Positions 26,741 to 35,628 are shown, counted from the first letter of the stretch. The stretch is 64,000 bases of DNA from Bacteroidales bacterium UBA4295 (GCA_002395805.1 DGVB01000012.1:1-64000), one strand, 5' to 3'. The notes: generated from the letters alone by a model not told the origin. Program-made: numbers and translations.

Positions 26741-27706
26741 TTACAAACTCTTGATATATTTGTCTGCTTCGATAGCCGCTTTGGCACCGCTTCCGGCAGC
26801 GACGATAGCCTGGCGATAATGCGGATCGGCGCAGTCTCCGGCGGCAAAGACACCGGGAAGGCCTACCCCTTGCCCCTCCCTAAAGGGAAGGGAGAAACAT
26901 TGCGTAGAGGCTCCATCTACGATGATGTACCCCTCAGCGTCGCGGGCTACATAGTCCTTGAATAACTCTGTGTTCGGATGATGACCGATAGCCAGGAAGA
27001 AACCGTCGATGGCTATATGCCGCATCGCTTCGTCCGGCTCGCCTTTGCGGTACACCAGGTCTGCTCCCTGTACCTTGCCTTCACCCGTCAACTGCAGCGT
27101 ATTATGCTCAAAAAGCACCTCTATCTTCGGGTTGTTCAGCACGCGTTGCTGCATGATCTCCGAAGCACGAAGATAGGGTTTGCGAACAATCATATAGACC
27201 TTCTCGCAGAGCCCCGCCAGATAATTGGCCTCTTCGCAGGCGGTGTCTCCGCCGCCTACTACCGCTACCGTTTTCTTGCGATAGAAGAAACCGTCGCAGG
27301 TGGCGCAAGCACTCACGCCGCGGCCTTTGTACGTCCGCTCGCTCTCAATGCCGAGGTATTTGGCACTCGCGCCCGTAGCAATGATCACTGCATCCGCTTC
27401 ATATTCCTCCGTATCTTCCACCCATACTTTCTTCGGACTGACAGAGAAATCTACCTTGGTCACAATACCCGACACGAATTTTGTGCCGAAGCGTTCTGCC
27501 TGACGGCGCATGTCGTCCATCATCGTGAACGGCTCTACGCCGTCCGGATAACCCGGAAAATTCTCCACCTCCGTCGTGGTCGTCAACTGCCCGCCAAGCT
27601 GCGGACCTTCTATCAGCACCGGCTCCAGATTAGCACGGCTCGCATAGATAGCAGCCGTGTATCCCGCAGGACCGGAACCTATTATCAAACATTTTACTCT
27701 ATTCAT
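26741..27706 (-). CDS. trxB: Thioredoxin reductase, with an in-frame repeat insertion
   Basis: A 321-residue FAD/NADPH flavoprotein that reduces thioredoxin. The FAD site GSGPAGYTAAIYASRA is at the N-terminus, the redox pair is C-A-T-C in SACATCDGFF (about 133-142), the NADPH motif is VVGGGDTACEEA, and the closing FAD motif is GVFAAGDCADPHYRQ. Just before that closing motif an extra LPFREGQGVGLP (about residues 270-282) is encoded by a palindromic P element (26861-26895); family members lack it there. The site is a surface loop in known TrxB structures, so activity may survive (inference). Transcribed with the LolA-like gene upstream and rsfS downstream. Confidence 0.93.
   Translation of the reverse strand: MNRVKCLIIGSGPAGYTAAIYASRANLEPVLIEGPQLGGQLTTTTEVENFPGYPDGVEPFTMMDDMRRQAERFGTKFVSGIVTKVDFSVSPKKVWVEDTEEYEADAVIIATGASAKYLGIESERTYKGRGVSACATCDGFFYRKKTVAVVGGGDTACEEANYLAGLCEKVYMIVRKPYLRASEIMQQRVLNNPKIEVLFEHNTLQLTGEGKVQGADLVYRKGEPDEAMRHIAIDGFFLAIGHHPNTELFKDYVARDAEGYIIVDGASTQCFSLPFREGQGVGLPGVFAAGDCADPHYRQAIVAAGSGAKAAIEADKYIKSL
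26861..26895 (+). repeat. Palindromic G/C-rich insertion element (P element) in trxB
   Basis: It runs from CCTACCCC through CCCTCCC-TAA-AGGGAAGGG. It preserves the frame and adds about a dozen residues immediately before the conserved GVFAAGD motif. Confidence 0.75.
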
Positions 27707-27710
27707 ATTG

Positions 27711-28298
27711 CTAAAATCTCATATCGTTAATGTATGTATTCTTATCGGCTTGAAGGCTGAAAATTGAATCATCCTTCGTACTTTGTACTTTGTCACTTTG
27801 TATAAATTTCGGCTCTTTCATCTTCAGTGTCGAAGTCTTTTTGCCCTCTTTGATCTCCACCGACAGCGGCATCAGGTCGCTGTTTCGCACCTTCAGCACA
27901 AAGCGGTTGATACCGATACTCTGGTCCTTCGGCGTCAGCGTCACTATCGTCTGCGAACCGTCCTGCGTCGCCCGCTCCGTTATGTTACAAACTCCTACCA
28001 GCGCCTTGGCGTACAGCAGCGGATTCGCTTCCACCAACTCCTGCTCCGTAGGGTTCGAGAGCGTCAACTCATCGGTCTGGGCGGAGTACATATACATCGT
28101 CTTGCCGTCGTACGCCGCCTCGAGGTCGAACATCTCCAGACGGAACTTACTCCCCTGCATGATGATCTCGCCGGGAAAATTCATCGGTGCATTCACCTCT
28201 TCACTCACCGTGACGGTAAACTGCGACTTCAAAGTCTTCTGCTCGAGATTCGTTAAGAAACTCGTCAAAACCGATAATATAATTAATAACCCTTTCAT
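27711..28298 (-). CDS. LolA-like periplasmic lipoprotein carrier
   Basis: A 195-residue exported protein with a short signal (MKGLLIILSVLTSFL). The body resembles the LolA fold: FTVTVSEEVNAPMNFPGEIIMQGSKFRLEM, then DGKTMYMYSAQTDELTL and IGINRFVLKVRNSDLMPLSVE strands. LolA carries lipoproteins from the inner to the outer membrane. The order ftsK, LolA-like, trxB is common in Bacteroidales and supports the call. Near the C-terminus DKVQSTK is encoded by a heptanucleotide array (27777-27801). The gap upstream of the ATG is almost entirely another such array. No lipobox is seen, in keeping with a soluble carrier. Confidence 0.78.
   Translation of the reverse strand: MKGLLIILSVLTSFLTNLEQKTLKSQFTVTVSEEVNAPMNFPGEIIMQGSKFRLEMFDLEAAYDGKTMYMYSAQTDELTLSNPTEQELVEANPLLYAKALVGVCNITERATQDGSQTIVTLTPKDQSIGINRFVLKVRNSDLMPLSVEIKEGKKTSTLKMKEPKFIQSDKVQSTKDDSIFSLQADKNTYINDMRF
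27777..27801. repeat. Heptanucleotide repeat array, in frame
   Basis: Units CTTTGTA, CTTTGTC, ACTTTGT, encoding (minus strand) the DKVQSTK stretch of the LolA-like protein. Confidence 0.75.
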
Positions 28299-28304
28299 AT
28301 TTAG

Positions 28305-28357
28305 TCTTTGTACCTCGTCCCTTGTACTTTGTACTTGGTACTTAGTCCCTTAGTACC
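28305..28357. repeat. Heptanucleotide repeat array between ftsK and the LolA-like gene
   Basis: About seven units such as TACCTCG, TCCCTTG, TACTTTG, TACTTGG and TACTTAG. It occupies nearly the whole gap between the ftsK stop and the LolA-like start. Confidence 0.85.
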
Positions 28358-30955
28358 TTACCTGACTCCCAGTTCCTCCAGCAGTTTCTCCAGTTGGTCC
28401 AAATCTTGTATCAGCACGTCCCTTCCCTTCGGACCTTTGTTCGGGCCCACGATGCCGGCAGCCTCCAGTTGGTCGGACAGTTTGCCGGCGCGGTTATAAC
28501 CGATCTCGAACGCACGCTGCAGACGGCTCGTCGAACCTTCCTGTTTGGTCACCACGTACCTCGCTACGTCCGCGAACATCGGATCGAGCCGTTTCATATC
28601 CACGCTGCCAGGAGCCAAAGCTTCCCCTTCGCCGCCTTCGCCTACATACTCCGGCAACTGATACGGTTCGGTATAGCGTTGCTGTTTGGAGATATGCTTC
28701 ACTATCTCGTCCACCTCCGGTGTATCGACGAACGCGCACTGTACACGGGTGATGCTGGCGTTGCCGGCATAGAGGCTGTCGCCGCGGCCGATCAACTGCT
28801 CCGCTCCCTTCGCATCCAGCACCGTACGGCTGTCAATCACACTCTGCGTGCGAAGCGCAATACGCGTAGGGATATTCGCCTTGATCACACCCGTCACAAT
28901 ATTGACACTCGGACGCTGGGTTGCCAGGATCATGTGCATTCCTACGGCGCGCGCTTTCTGCGTGATACGGGCGATAGGCGTCTCCACCTGCTTGCCCGCC
29001 TGCATGATGAAATCGCCGTACTCGTCGATGATGATGACGATATAGGGCAGGTATTGGTGATGCAGACTGTCGCCCACCAACTTGTTGGGATTCAGCCGTC
29101 TGCGGACGAACTTGTCGTTGTAGTCCTCCAGATTGCGCACGCCCGCATCCATCAGCAGTTTGTACCGGTTCTCCATCTCGATCACCAGCGAATTCAATGT
29201 GTTCACCACCTTGTCGCAGTCGGTGATGACGATCTGCTCCGGATCGGTGTCCGGCATCGCCGCTAAGAAATGTTTCAGCAGCGGCTTGTACGGAGCGAAC
29301 TCTACCATCTTCGGATCGACCATCACCAGCTTCAGCTCCGCCGGATGTTTCTTGTACAGCAGCGAAGTGATGATCGCGTTGATGGCTACGGACTTACCTG
29401 TTCCTGTCGCACCGGCTACCAGCAAGTGCGGCGTCTTCGCTAAGTCGAACATGAACACCTCGTTCGTGATCGTCCGTCCGTAGGCGATCGGCAGCTTCAT
29501 CTTCGTCTCTTCCTGAAACCTCTTGGAAGCGATCACCGAGTGCATGCTTACCACCTGCGGCTTCTCGTTCGGCACCTCGATACCGATTGTTCCCTTTCCC
29601 GGCATCGGAGCAATAATACGGATACCGGTAGCGCTCAGACTCATCATGATATCGTTCTCCAGCGCCTGGATCTTCGCTACGCGGATACCGGCTTTCGGCA
29701 CTATCTCATAGAGCGTCACGGTCGGTCCGACCGTCGCTTTGATGCTATCAATTTCTATGCCATAGTTGCGAAGCGTCGTCACGATACGTGCGCCGTTCGC
29801 CCGCTGCTCCTCTTCGTCGATCACCGGAGCGGCCTCGTTGTCATATACTTTCAGCAACCCCAGACTCGGGAACTTGTAGAACTCCAGATCTTTGCGCGGG
29901 TCGTACGGACCGAGTTTCTCTAATAGCTTGTCCGGGTCCTTGGTGTATAACTCATCCTCCGCCACATCCTCTATCTCCAGATCCGGATCCTTGGGCTTTT
30001 CCTCTTCGGGTCTCTTGCTTTCTTCCTTCAGCAGATCCGTCAGCGTACCGTCCGCAGGACCTCCGTCGTCCGGCAACTCCGGCGCCTCCGGCTCGGTAGG
30101 CTCCTCGATCGCTATCTCCGGCTCGTCGCCTTCGCCCCCTATCGGCTCTATCGTGAAGGTCACTTCGTCACCCTCACTGCTCATCTCCCCTCCTTTCAGA
30201 GAACTTCCTGGGGTAGGCTCTCCGCCGTCTATCGGCAGATCGATCGTCACCTCCGTATCCTCGTCCGGCTCTTTCGGCGCCTTCTTCTTGAATAAACCCG
30301 CGAACCAGATCCCGAAAGACTTGCATCGGTCGATAAACCTCTCATCGCTCACTACCAGAAATATCGTCAGCGCCACTACCAGAATAATGCCCGTCCCCAA
30401 TTCGTTCAGATAACTGACCATCCATCGTGCCGAAGCTTCGCCGAAAGCGCCGCCCCAGAGGAACACACCCGTCTGGTGCACCATGTTGTGCGCAAAACCC
30501 AGCGTCACAGAACCCCATAGCACCACAAAGGTACCGCAGAGGAATATCTTCAGCGCCGGTATATCCCGGAAAACATGCATGATACGCAAAGCGTATGCAC
30601 CGATCATCAACGCCAGCAGCACGGACATAAATCCGAAACTGCCGTCGATCATAAACCGCGCCAGCACGGCGCCCGGCAAACCTAACAGATTCCGTATCGC
30701 CTCGCGGTTAGCGATGCGCTCCGGACGGGAAAGGGACAGTATCGACTGATCGGACGGACCGGTGAAAAGATAACTCACATACGCCAGCAGGGCGATCACG
30801 GAAAAGGTCAGCAGCACGATCCCGCACACCATACGGGTCTCCCGGGCGTTCAGAAACAAACGCACCGATTCCCACACGCTCGGCTTCTCCACCTTGATGG
30901 CGCGACGGGGGGCATCTGCCTGCATATTGCTTAGTTTGGATGTAGTTCGGGGCAT
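28358..30955 (-). CDS. ftsK: DNA translocase FtsK
   Basis: An 865-residue septal DNA pump that moves chromosome termini and activates XerCD recombination during division. Several N-terminal membrane helices (about 40-240) precede an acidic, Pro/Glu-rich linker (about 260-365). The motor follows with Walker A GATGTGKSVAINA (about 511) and VIIIDEYGDFIMQAGK (Walker B region). A C-terminal winged-helix gamma domain (TSRLQRAFEIGYNRAGKLSDQLE) closes the protein. Length is typical. A P element (30185-30219) encodes TPGSSLKGGEM inside the linker. It heads a minus-strand run through the LolA-like gene, trxB, rsfS and ftsH, and its 5' region is divergent from the RseC/Rnf operon. Confidence 0.96.
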   Translation of the reverse strand: MPRTTSKLSNMQADAPRRAIKVEKPSVWESVRLFLNARETRMVCGIVLLTFSVIALLAYVSYLFTGPSDQSILSLSRPERIANREAIRNLLGLPGAVLARFMIDGSFGFMSVLLALMIGAYALRIMHVFRDIPALKIFLCGTFVVLWGSVTLGFAHNMVHQTGVFLWGGAFGEASARWMVSYLNELGTGIILVVALTIFLVVSDERFIDRCKSFGIWFAGLFKKKAPKEPDEDTEVTIDLPIDGGEPTPGSSLKGGEMSSEGDEVTFTIEPIGGEGDEPEIAIEEPTEPEAPELPDDGGPADGTLTDLLKEESKRPEEEKPKDPDLEIEDVAEDELYTKDPDKLLEKLGPYDPRKDLEFYKFPSLGLLKVYDNEAAPVIDEEEQRANGARIVTTLRNYGIEIDSIKATVGPTVTLYEIVPKAGIRVAKIQALENDIMMSLSATGIRIIAPMPGKGTIGIEVPNEKPQVVSMHSVIASKRFQEETKMKLPIAYGRTITNEVFMFDLAKTPHLLVAGATGTGKSVAINAIITSLLYKKHPAELKLVMVDPKMVEFAPYKPLLKHFLAAMPDTDPEQIVITDCDKVVNTLNSLVIEMENRYKLLMDAGVRNLEDYNDKFVRRRLNPNKLVGDSLHHQYLPYIVIIIDEYGDFIMQAGKQVETPIARITQKARAVGMHMILATQRPSVNIVTGVIKANIPTRIALRTQSVIDSRTVLDAKGAEQLIGRGDSLYAGNASITRVQCAFVDTPEVDEIVKHISKQQRYTEPYQLPEYVGEGGEGEALAPGSVDMKRLDPMFADVARYVVTKQEGSTSRLQRAFEIGYNRAGKLSDQLEAAGIVGPNKGPKGRDVLIQDLDQLEKLLEELGVR
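30185..30219 (-). repeat. Palindromic G/C-rich insertion element (P element) in the FtsK linker
   Basis: Plus strand CTCCCCTCCTTTCAG ... GGGGTAGGC, with the same CTCCCC and GGTAGG ends as the other copies. It falls in frame in the variable acidic linker. Confidence 0.55.
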
Positions 30956-30974
30956 AGTAACTCAATTTAGTGCG

Positions 30975-30982
30975 CAAAAGTA
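30975..30982 (-). promoter_or_regulatory. -7 box of the putative ftsK promoter
   Basis: TACTTTTG on the minus strand, 19 bp upstream of the ftsK start. The -33 region at the usual spacing is not a good TTTG, so only the -7 box is supported. Confidence 0.4.
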
Positions 30983-31073
30983 CAAAAAATAATTGATATA
31001 AAAAAGCAAAAAGTACAAAGTACTTGATTTTTCGTCAAAAAAAACGCTTTTTAGAAAATAAAGTTCGCGTGCG

Positions 31074-31105
31074 CTTGCGTAAATAAAAAATAATTGCTAT
31101 CTTTG
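31074..31105 (+). promoter_or_regulatory. Promoter of the RseC/Rnf operon
   Basis: CTTG (31074-31077), 20-bp spacer and TATCTTTG (31098-31105), 14 bp before the first ATG of the operon. Confidence 0.7.
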
Positions 31106-31119
31106 CAGCCGCTTTAAGT

Positions 31120-31539
31120 ATGGACATGGACGAAATGATACGACATGAGGGCATCGTGATGAGCGTCGGCGGAGAGCTGGCGCATATCCGGATCGTGCAG
31201 ACGAGTGCCTGCTCGGCGTGCAAGGCCAAGAGCATGTGCATGTCCGCCGAGAGCCGGGAGAAAGAGATGGACGCCGTCATGCTCGAGCCCATGCAGCCCG
31301 GCGACAAAGTGGAGGTGCTGGTGCGAGAGCGGCTCGCTTGGAAAGCCGTCCTCCTCGCCTATATACTCCCCTTCATCGTCATGATCGCCCTTATCGCTAT
31401 CCTCGATGTGCTTACCTCATGGCCTGAAGCCGTCGTCGGCACTATTTCCCTCTGCGGGATCGCCCTGTATTATATCGGACTCAGCGTCTTTAAGCACCGA
31501 TTGCAAACCCAGTTTTCATTCACGGCAAGAAAAATCTAA
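31120..31539 (+). CDS. RseC/MucC-family membrane protein
   Basis: A 139-residue inner-membrane protein. The N-terminal domain has a Cys cluster (ACSACKAKSMC, then the segment to MSAESREKEMDAV), and two membrane helices follow (AVLLAYILPFIVMIALIAIL and VVGTISLCGIALYYIGLSVF). This is the RseC/MucC layout; in enterobacteria RseC is linked to SoxR reduction together with the Rsx/Rnf complex. In Bacteroidota the gene usually stands immediately before rnfB, as it does here. It may help assemble or protect the iron-sulfur clusters of Rnf (inference). It is the first gene behind the operon promoter. Confidence 0.88.
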   Translation: MDMDEMIRHEGIVMSVGGELAHIRIVQTSACSACKAKSMCMSAESREKEMDAVMLEPMQPGDKVEVLVRERLAWKAVLLAYILPFIVMIALIAILDVLTSWPEAVVGTISLCGIALYYIGLSVFKHRLQTQFSFTARKI

Positions 31540-31569
31540 TCAATAACAAACAAACTAAAATCCAAAAAC

Positions 31570-31986
31570 ATGAATTTAATCCTGATTTCAATGGGAGTTC
31601 TGGGCGTGACAGCCTTACTCGCAGCTATCCTGCTGTATGTTGTCAGCCTGTTCTTCAAAGTGGAAGAAGATCCGCGCATTGACCTCGTGGCGGCTGCGCT
31701 GCCGGGTGCCAACTGCGGCGGATGCGGTTTTGCCGGATGCCGCAATTTTGCGGAGGCATGCGTCAAAGCCGGTGGTATCGATGGATTGGCGTGCCCCGTA
31801 GGAGGCGAACCCACCATGGAACAAGTGAAACTGATCTTAACCCCTGCCGACGCACAGGAGCAAGCGCCCGCTGAGCAAAACGGAGACAAGAAAGGTTTCG
31901 ATCCTGTTATCGCAGAGAAAATCAAAGCGCTCGCTACACCGAGAGCCGCGTTCCCGCTCAACATCGCCATGGCGCAAAAATCCTAA
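31570..31986 (+). CDS. rnfB: RnfB, truncated form lacking the ferredoxin domains
   Basis: A 138-residue version of RnfB, the subunit that passes electrons from ferredoxin into the Rnf complex. The N-terminal membrane helix (about 5-28) and the Fes domain are intact, with Cys pattern NCGGCGFAGCRNF ... GLACPVGG. After that, where Bacteroides RnfB continues for about 150-200 residues with several CxxCxxCxxxCP ferredoxin-type motifs, this protein has a short Ala/Gln-rich stretch and stops (IAMAQKS). No frame in the 41 bp before rnfC encodes the missing part; that gap is a perfect heptanucleotide array. The start and context are otherwise normal. Either the subunit is genuinely reduced or a deletion occurred. 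Confidence 0.85.
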   Translation: MNLILISMGVLGVTALLAAILLYVVSLFFKVEEDPRIDLVAAALPGANCGGCGFAGCRNFAEACVKAGGIDGLACPVGGEPTMEQVKLILTPADAQEQAPAEQNGDKKGFDPVIAEKIKALATPRAAFPLNIAMAQKS

Positions 31987-32026
31987 TTCACAATTCGTAA
32001 TTCTTAATTTTTAATTTTTAATTTAG
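31985..32026. repeat. Heptanucleotide repeat array between rnfB and rnfC
   Basis: Six exact-length units: AATTCAC, AATTCGT, AATTCTT, AATTTTT, AATTTTT, AATTTAG. It begins within the rnfB stop codon and ends 1 bp before the rnfC ATG. Confidence 0.9.
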
Positions 32027-32027
32027 A

Positions 32028-33371
32028 ATGCGTACATTTAAAATAGGCGGAGTTCATCCGCATGACAACAAACAATTCTCCGCACACCGGCCTATCACCG
32101 AGTGCCCGCTGCCCAAGCAGGCTATCATCCCGCTTGTCCAGCATATCGGCGCACCCGCACAGGCTGTCGTCGCTGTCGGAGCGAAAGTAAAAGTAGGCGA
32201 ACTGCTGGCCAAAGCCGGCGGGTTCGTTAGTGCTAATATCTGCTCGCCGGTAAGCGGTACAGTCACCAAGATAGGGGAATGGACCGACGCCTGGGGCGCA
32301 CCCGGACAGGCGATCTTCATCGATGTGGAGGGAGACGAATGGCTGCCCGAGATCGACCGCACGCCCGATATAGCGCGCCAGTGCACCCTCGAGCCCAAAG
32401 CGATCATTGACAAGATCGCAGCGGCAGGTATCGTAGGTCTCGGAGGCGCTTGCTTCCCTACCCATGTCAAACTGCTCCCGCCTCCGGGCAAGAAAGCGGA
32501 GGTCCTCATCGTCAACGGTGTGGAGTGCGAACCCTATCTCACCTGCGACCACCAGCTCATGCTCGAGCATGGAGAGGAACTGATCATCGGTATCCAGATC
32601 CTCAAGAAAGCGCTCGGTGTCGAGAGAGCTATCATCGGTATCGAGAATAACAAACCCGACGCAATTGAGCATATGACCAAACTGGCGAATGCTTCGCTGG
32701 GTATCGAGGTCATGCCGCTCAAACTGCGCTACCCGCAGGGCGGTGAGAAACAGCTCATCGACGCTTGTATCGGTCGCCAGGTGCCCTCCGGAGCTCTCCC
32801 TATCGAGGTAGGGGCCGTCGTGGACAATGTGGCTACTGTCTATGCCGTCTATGAGGCGGTGCAGAAGAATAAACCGCTGATCTCCCGCGTCATGACCGTC
32901 ACCGGCAAGAATGTTGCCAAACCGGGCAACTACTCCGTCCGCTTCGGTACGCCGATAGAGGACGTGATCACCCTCGCCGGAGGCGTGCCTGTGGATACCG
33001 GCAAGATCATCGGCGGAGGTCCTATGATGGGGCGCGCCATGGATCATATAGAAGGCATGCCGGCTAATAAACGTCTCTCCGGCCTGCTCTTCATGACCGA
33101 GGCGGAGAGTATCCGTCCGGAGGAAGAGAACTGTATCCGCTGCGGTAAGTGCGTTCAGGCTTGCCCGATGGGACTCGAGCCCTATCTGCTACAGCGCATG
33201 GCGCAGCTCGAGATGTGGGAAGAACTCGAGAAACATGATATCATGGACTGTATCGACTGCGGTTGCTGCGTCTTCACTTGTCCTGCGCATCGACGCCTGC
33301 TCGACGGCATTCGCCCGGGCAAGGCCAAAGTGGGCGCTATCCTCCGGGAGCGCGCTGCTGCGAAAAAGTAA
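32028..33371 (+). CDS. rnfC: Electron transport complex subunit RnfC
   Basis: A 447-residue peripheral subunit of the Na+ or H+-translocating ferredoxin:NAD+ oxidoreductase, carrying the NADH/FMN site and two [4Fe-4S] clusters. Seen here: an N-terminal barrel-sandwich domain (FVSANICSPVSGTVTKIG), the FMN/NADH-binding region GLGGACFPTHVKL ... VNGVECEPYL, and the two cluster motifs CIRCGKCVQACP and CIDCGCCVFTCP near the C-terminus. Length is typical. Given the reduced RnfB, these may be the main soluble-side clusters of the complex (inference). Confidence 0.95.
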   Translation: MRTFKIGGVHPHDNKQFSAHRPITECPLPKQAIIPLVQHIGAPAQAVVAVGAKVKVGELLAKAGGFVSANICSPVSGTVTKIGEWTDAWGAPGQAIFIDVEGDEWLPEIDRTPDIARQCTLEPKAIIDKIAAAGIVGLGGACFPTHVKLLPPPGKKAEVLIVNGVECEPYLTCDHQLMLEHGEELIIGIQILKKALGVERAIIGIENNKPDAIEHMTKLANASLGIEVMPLKLRYPQGGEKQLIDACIGRQVPSGALPIEVGAVVDNVATVYAVYEAVQKNKPLISRVMTVTGKNVAKPGNYSVRFGTPIEDVITLAGGVPVDTGKIIGGGPMMGRAMDHIEGMPANKRLSGLLFMTEAESIRPEEENCIRCGKCVQACPMGLEPYLLQRMAQLEMWEELEKHDIMDCIDCGCCVFTCPAHRRLLDGIRPGKAKVGAILRERAAAKK

Positions 33372-33407
33372 TTTAAATTTTTAATTCGTAATTTTTAATT
33401 TTTAATT
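33370..33407. repeat. Heptanucleotide repeat array between rnfC and rnfD
   Basis: Units of the AATTTTT/AATTCGT type, about five, filling the gap from the rnfC stop codon to the rnfD ATG. Confidence 0.88.
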
Positions 33408-34412
33408 ATGAAAAATCTTATAGTTGCTCCCGCTCCTCACGCCCATAGTGGTGACAGCGTGCGCCGGAATATGCTTCTGGTGATCCTCGCGCTCATGCCC
33501 GCCTATGTGGTGTCGGTGATTGAGTTCGGATGGGGAGCATTGATCACTGCGGCTATTTCGGTCTGCGCATGTGTAGCTACCGAGTATCTCATCGGCCGCT
33601 ATCTGCTTAAGGAGAAAAAACAGACTGTCGGCGACCTCTCGGCGGTGCTCACCGGTCTGCTCTTGGCTTTTAACTTACCATCCAATCTCGATTGGTGGAT
33701 CGTCCTCATCGGTGCCGTTGTGGCTATCGGTGTAGGCAAGATGACTTTCGGCGGTCTGGGTCAGAACCCCTTCAACCCCGCCCTCGTGGGACGTGTGTTC
33801 CTCCTCATCTCTTTCCCCGCCCAGATGACCACCTGGCCGCTCGCGCAGGGATTCGCAGGATCGTATGTCGATGCAGAGACCGGCGCTACGCCTCTCTATT
33901 TCCTCAAGCATATCGTCGAAGCAGGAGACGCCTCCGCTATTCAGTATCTGCCTTCGCTCTGGGATTCCTTCCTCGGCGTCATGGGCGGATCGCTCGGTGA
34001 GGTCAGCGCCGCTGCGCTGATCCTCGGAGGACTCATCCTCATCTGCTGCCGCGTTATCACATGGCATATTCCGGTAGCTATCATCGCTACGGTCGCTTGC
34101 TTCGCTGCTTGCACAGGCCTCGCCGGCGCCCTGCCCGAAGGACTCACTACCGGACAGTATGTAGCCTACCAGCTCCTCTCCGGAGGTCTCATGCTCGGTG
34201 CCTTCTTCATGGCTACCGACTATGTCACCTCCCCGATGACCGCATGGGGCAAGATCCTCTTCGGTATCGGTATCGGATTCATCGTTATGGTCATCCGTAC
34301 TTGGGGCAATTATCCCGAGGGTATGTCTTTCGCTATCCTGATCATGAACGCTTGCGTTCCGTTGTTGAACAAGTTCCGCCCGACGCGTTTCGGCGAACCT
34401 AAAAAAGCATAA
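33408..34412 (+). CDS. rnfD: Electron transport complex subunit RnfD
   Basis: A 334-residue integral membrane subunit with about nine helices and a covalently bound FMN. The flavin-attachment threonine is in ETGATPLYFLK (about residue 165), and GGLGQNPFNPALVGR is a family block. It forms part of the ion-translocating core with RnfA, E and G. Length is normal. The rnfG gene follows after 12 bp. Confidence 0.95.
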   Translation: MKNLIVAPAPHAHSGDSVRRNMLLVILALMPAYVVSVIEFGWGALITAAISVCACVATEYLIGRYLLKEKKQTVGDLSAVLTGLLLAFNLPSNLDWWIVLIGAVVAIGVGKMTFGGLGQNPFNPALVGRVFLLISFPAQMTTWPLAQGFAGSYVDAETGATPLYFLKHIVEAGDASAIQYLPSLWDSFLGVMGGSLGEVSAAALILGGLILICCRVITWHIPVAIIATVACFAACTGLAGALPEGLTTGQYVAYQLLSGGLMLGAFFMATDYVTSPMTAWGKILFGIGIGFIVMVIRTWGNYPEGMSFAILIMNACVPLLNKFRPTRFGEPKKA

Positions 34413-34424
34413 GGAGGTACTGCT

Positions 34425-35048
34425 ATGGCTAAATTGGAAAGTACATTTAAGAACATGGTTCTTAGCCTGGTGATCATTGCTATGGTTGCTGCAGGCGCGC
34501 TTGCCGGCGTCTATATCCTTACGGAGAAGAATATCGCCCTCCAGGAGGCGCAGAAACAGCAGGCGGCTATCCTCGCTGTCCTGCCTGAGGGATGCACCGT
34601 TGCCGAACCCGAGCAACTGGAGGAGGTGACGATCTACAAAGCCTTCATCGACGACCAATGGATTGCTACCGCGGTCGAGACCAGCGAAGTGGGTTTCGAC
34701 GGACCGCAGGTCATCATGGTCGGTCTCGATGCCGAAGGCAAAGTGCTCGACTATGTGGTCCTCAAGCAAACCGAGACTCCGGGTCTGGGGGCGCATATCG
34801 ACCATTGGTTCAAACATGCCGATAAACCGGCGCAAAATATTATCGGACGCCAGGCCGGTGCGCTCGCGGTGTCCAAAGACGGAGGAGAAGTGGATGCTAT
34901 CACGGCCGCTACGATCTCTTCGCGGGCCTTCCTCAAGGCTATCAACAAAGCCTATGCCGCTATCGCTGCCCAAGAGGTAGAAGCCGCTACCGGAGCCAGC
35001 CAATTGAATAAAGAACAAAATGAAGAAACGGAGGTAGGTCATGAATAA
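34425..35048 (+). CDS. rnfG: Electron transport complex subunit RnfG
   Basis: A 207-residue subunit with one N-terminal membrane helix (MVLSLVIIAMVAAGALAGVYI) and a periplasmic FMN-binding domain. The flavinylation motif is DAITAATISSRAF near residue 165, with threonine at the expected site although the usual SGAT reads TAAT. TPGLGAHIDHWF is another conserved block. The C-terminal tail overlaps rnfE by 8 bp. Confidence 0.93.
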   Translation: MAKLESTFKNMVLSLVIIAMVAAGALAGVYILTEKNIALQEAQKQQAAILAVLPEGCTVAEPEQLEEVTIYKAFIDDQWIATAVETSEVGFDGPQVIMVGLDAEGKVLDYVVLKQTETPGLGAHIDHWFKHADKPAQNIIGRQAGALAVSKDGGEVDAITAATISSRAFLKAINKAYAAIAAQEVEAATGASQLNKEQNEETEVGHE

Positions 35049-35628
35049 TGCAATGAAAACTCTCACCAATGGTATTCTCAAGGAGAATCCTACTTTTGCG
35101 CTCGTGCTCGGTATGTGTCCTACTCTGGCTACTACCACCAGCGCTATCAACGGTATGTCCATGGGCTTGGCTACCCTCTTCGTGCTCGTATGCTCGAATG
35201 TGGTGATCTCGCTCCTCAAAAACCTCATCCCGGATAAAGTGCGTATTCCGGCTTTCATCGTCGTGATCGCTACTTTCGTGACGATGGTCCAGCTCATCAT
35301 GCAGGCGTACCTGCCCGCTATCTATGATGTCCTCGGCCTCTTCATCCCGCTGATCGTGGTGAACTGTATCGTCCTCGGACGTGCAGAGGCTTTTGCCGCT
35401 AAGAATAGCGTCGGCCTCTCCGCGCTGGACGGTATCGGCATGGGACTCGGATTCACCCTCTCGCTTACCGTACTCGGCGTGATACGCGAGTTCCTCGGAG
35501 CCGGCACAGCCTTCGGATTCCAGATCTATAGCAGCCAGTTCGCATCGCTCATCTTCGTCCTCGCGCCGGGTGCCTTCATCGCCCTCGCTTACATGATGGC
35601 TATCGTCAACAAACTGCAGAAGAAGTAA
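35041..35628 (+). CDS. rnfE: Electron transport complex subunit RnfE
   Basis: A 195-residue integral membrane subunit, paralogous to RnfA. The opening MKTLTNGILKENPTFALVLGMCPTLA is typical of RnfE, and an NCIVLGRAEAFA block follows. About six helices. A second ATG four codons downstream is an alternative start; the first is kept for the overlap with rnfG. Confidence 0.94.
   Translation: MNNAMKTLTNGILKENPTFALVLGMCPTLATTTSAINGMSMGLATLFVLVCSNVVISLLKNLIPDKVRIPAFIVVIATFVTMVQLIMQAYLPAIYDVLGLFIPLIVVNCIVLGRAEAFAAKNSVGLSALDGIGMGLGFTLSLTVLGVIREFLGAGTAFGFQIYSSQFASLIFVLAPGAFIALAYMMAIVNKLQKK

Noticed and set aside
31987..32027. A frameshifted continuation of RnfB carrying the ferredoxin domains.
   Set aside because: Only 41 bp separate the genes and all of it is AATTxxx repeats; no CxxCxxC motif occurs in any frame before RnfC.
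33675..35300. A 541-residue minus-strand open frame opposite rnfD, rnfG and rnfE.
   Set aside because: It is antisense to three recognisable genes, is rich in His/Glu/Asp/Ser as expected from a mirrored frame, and shows no domain.
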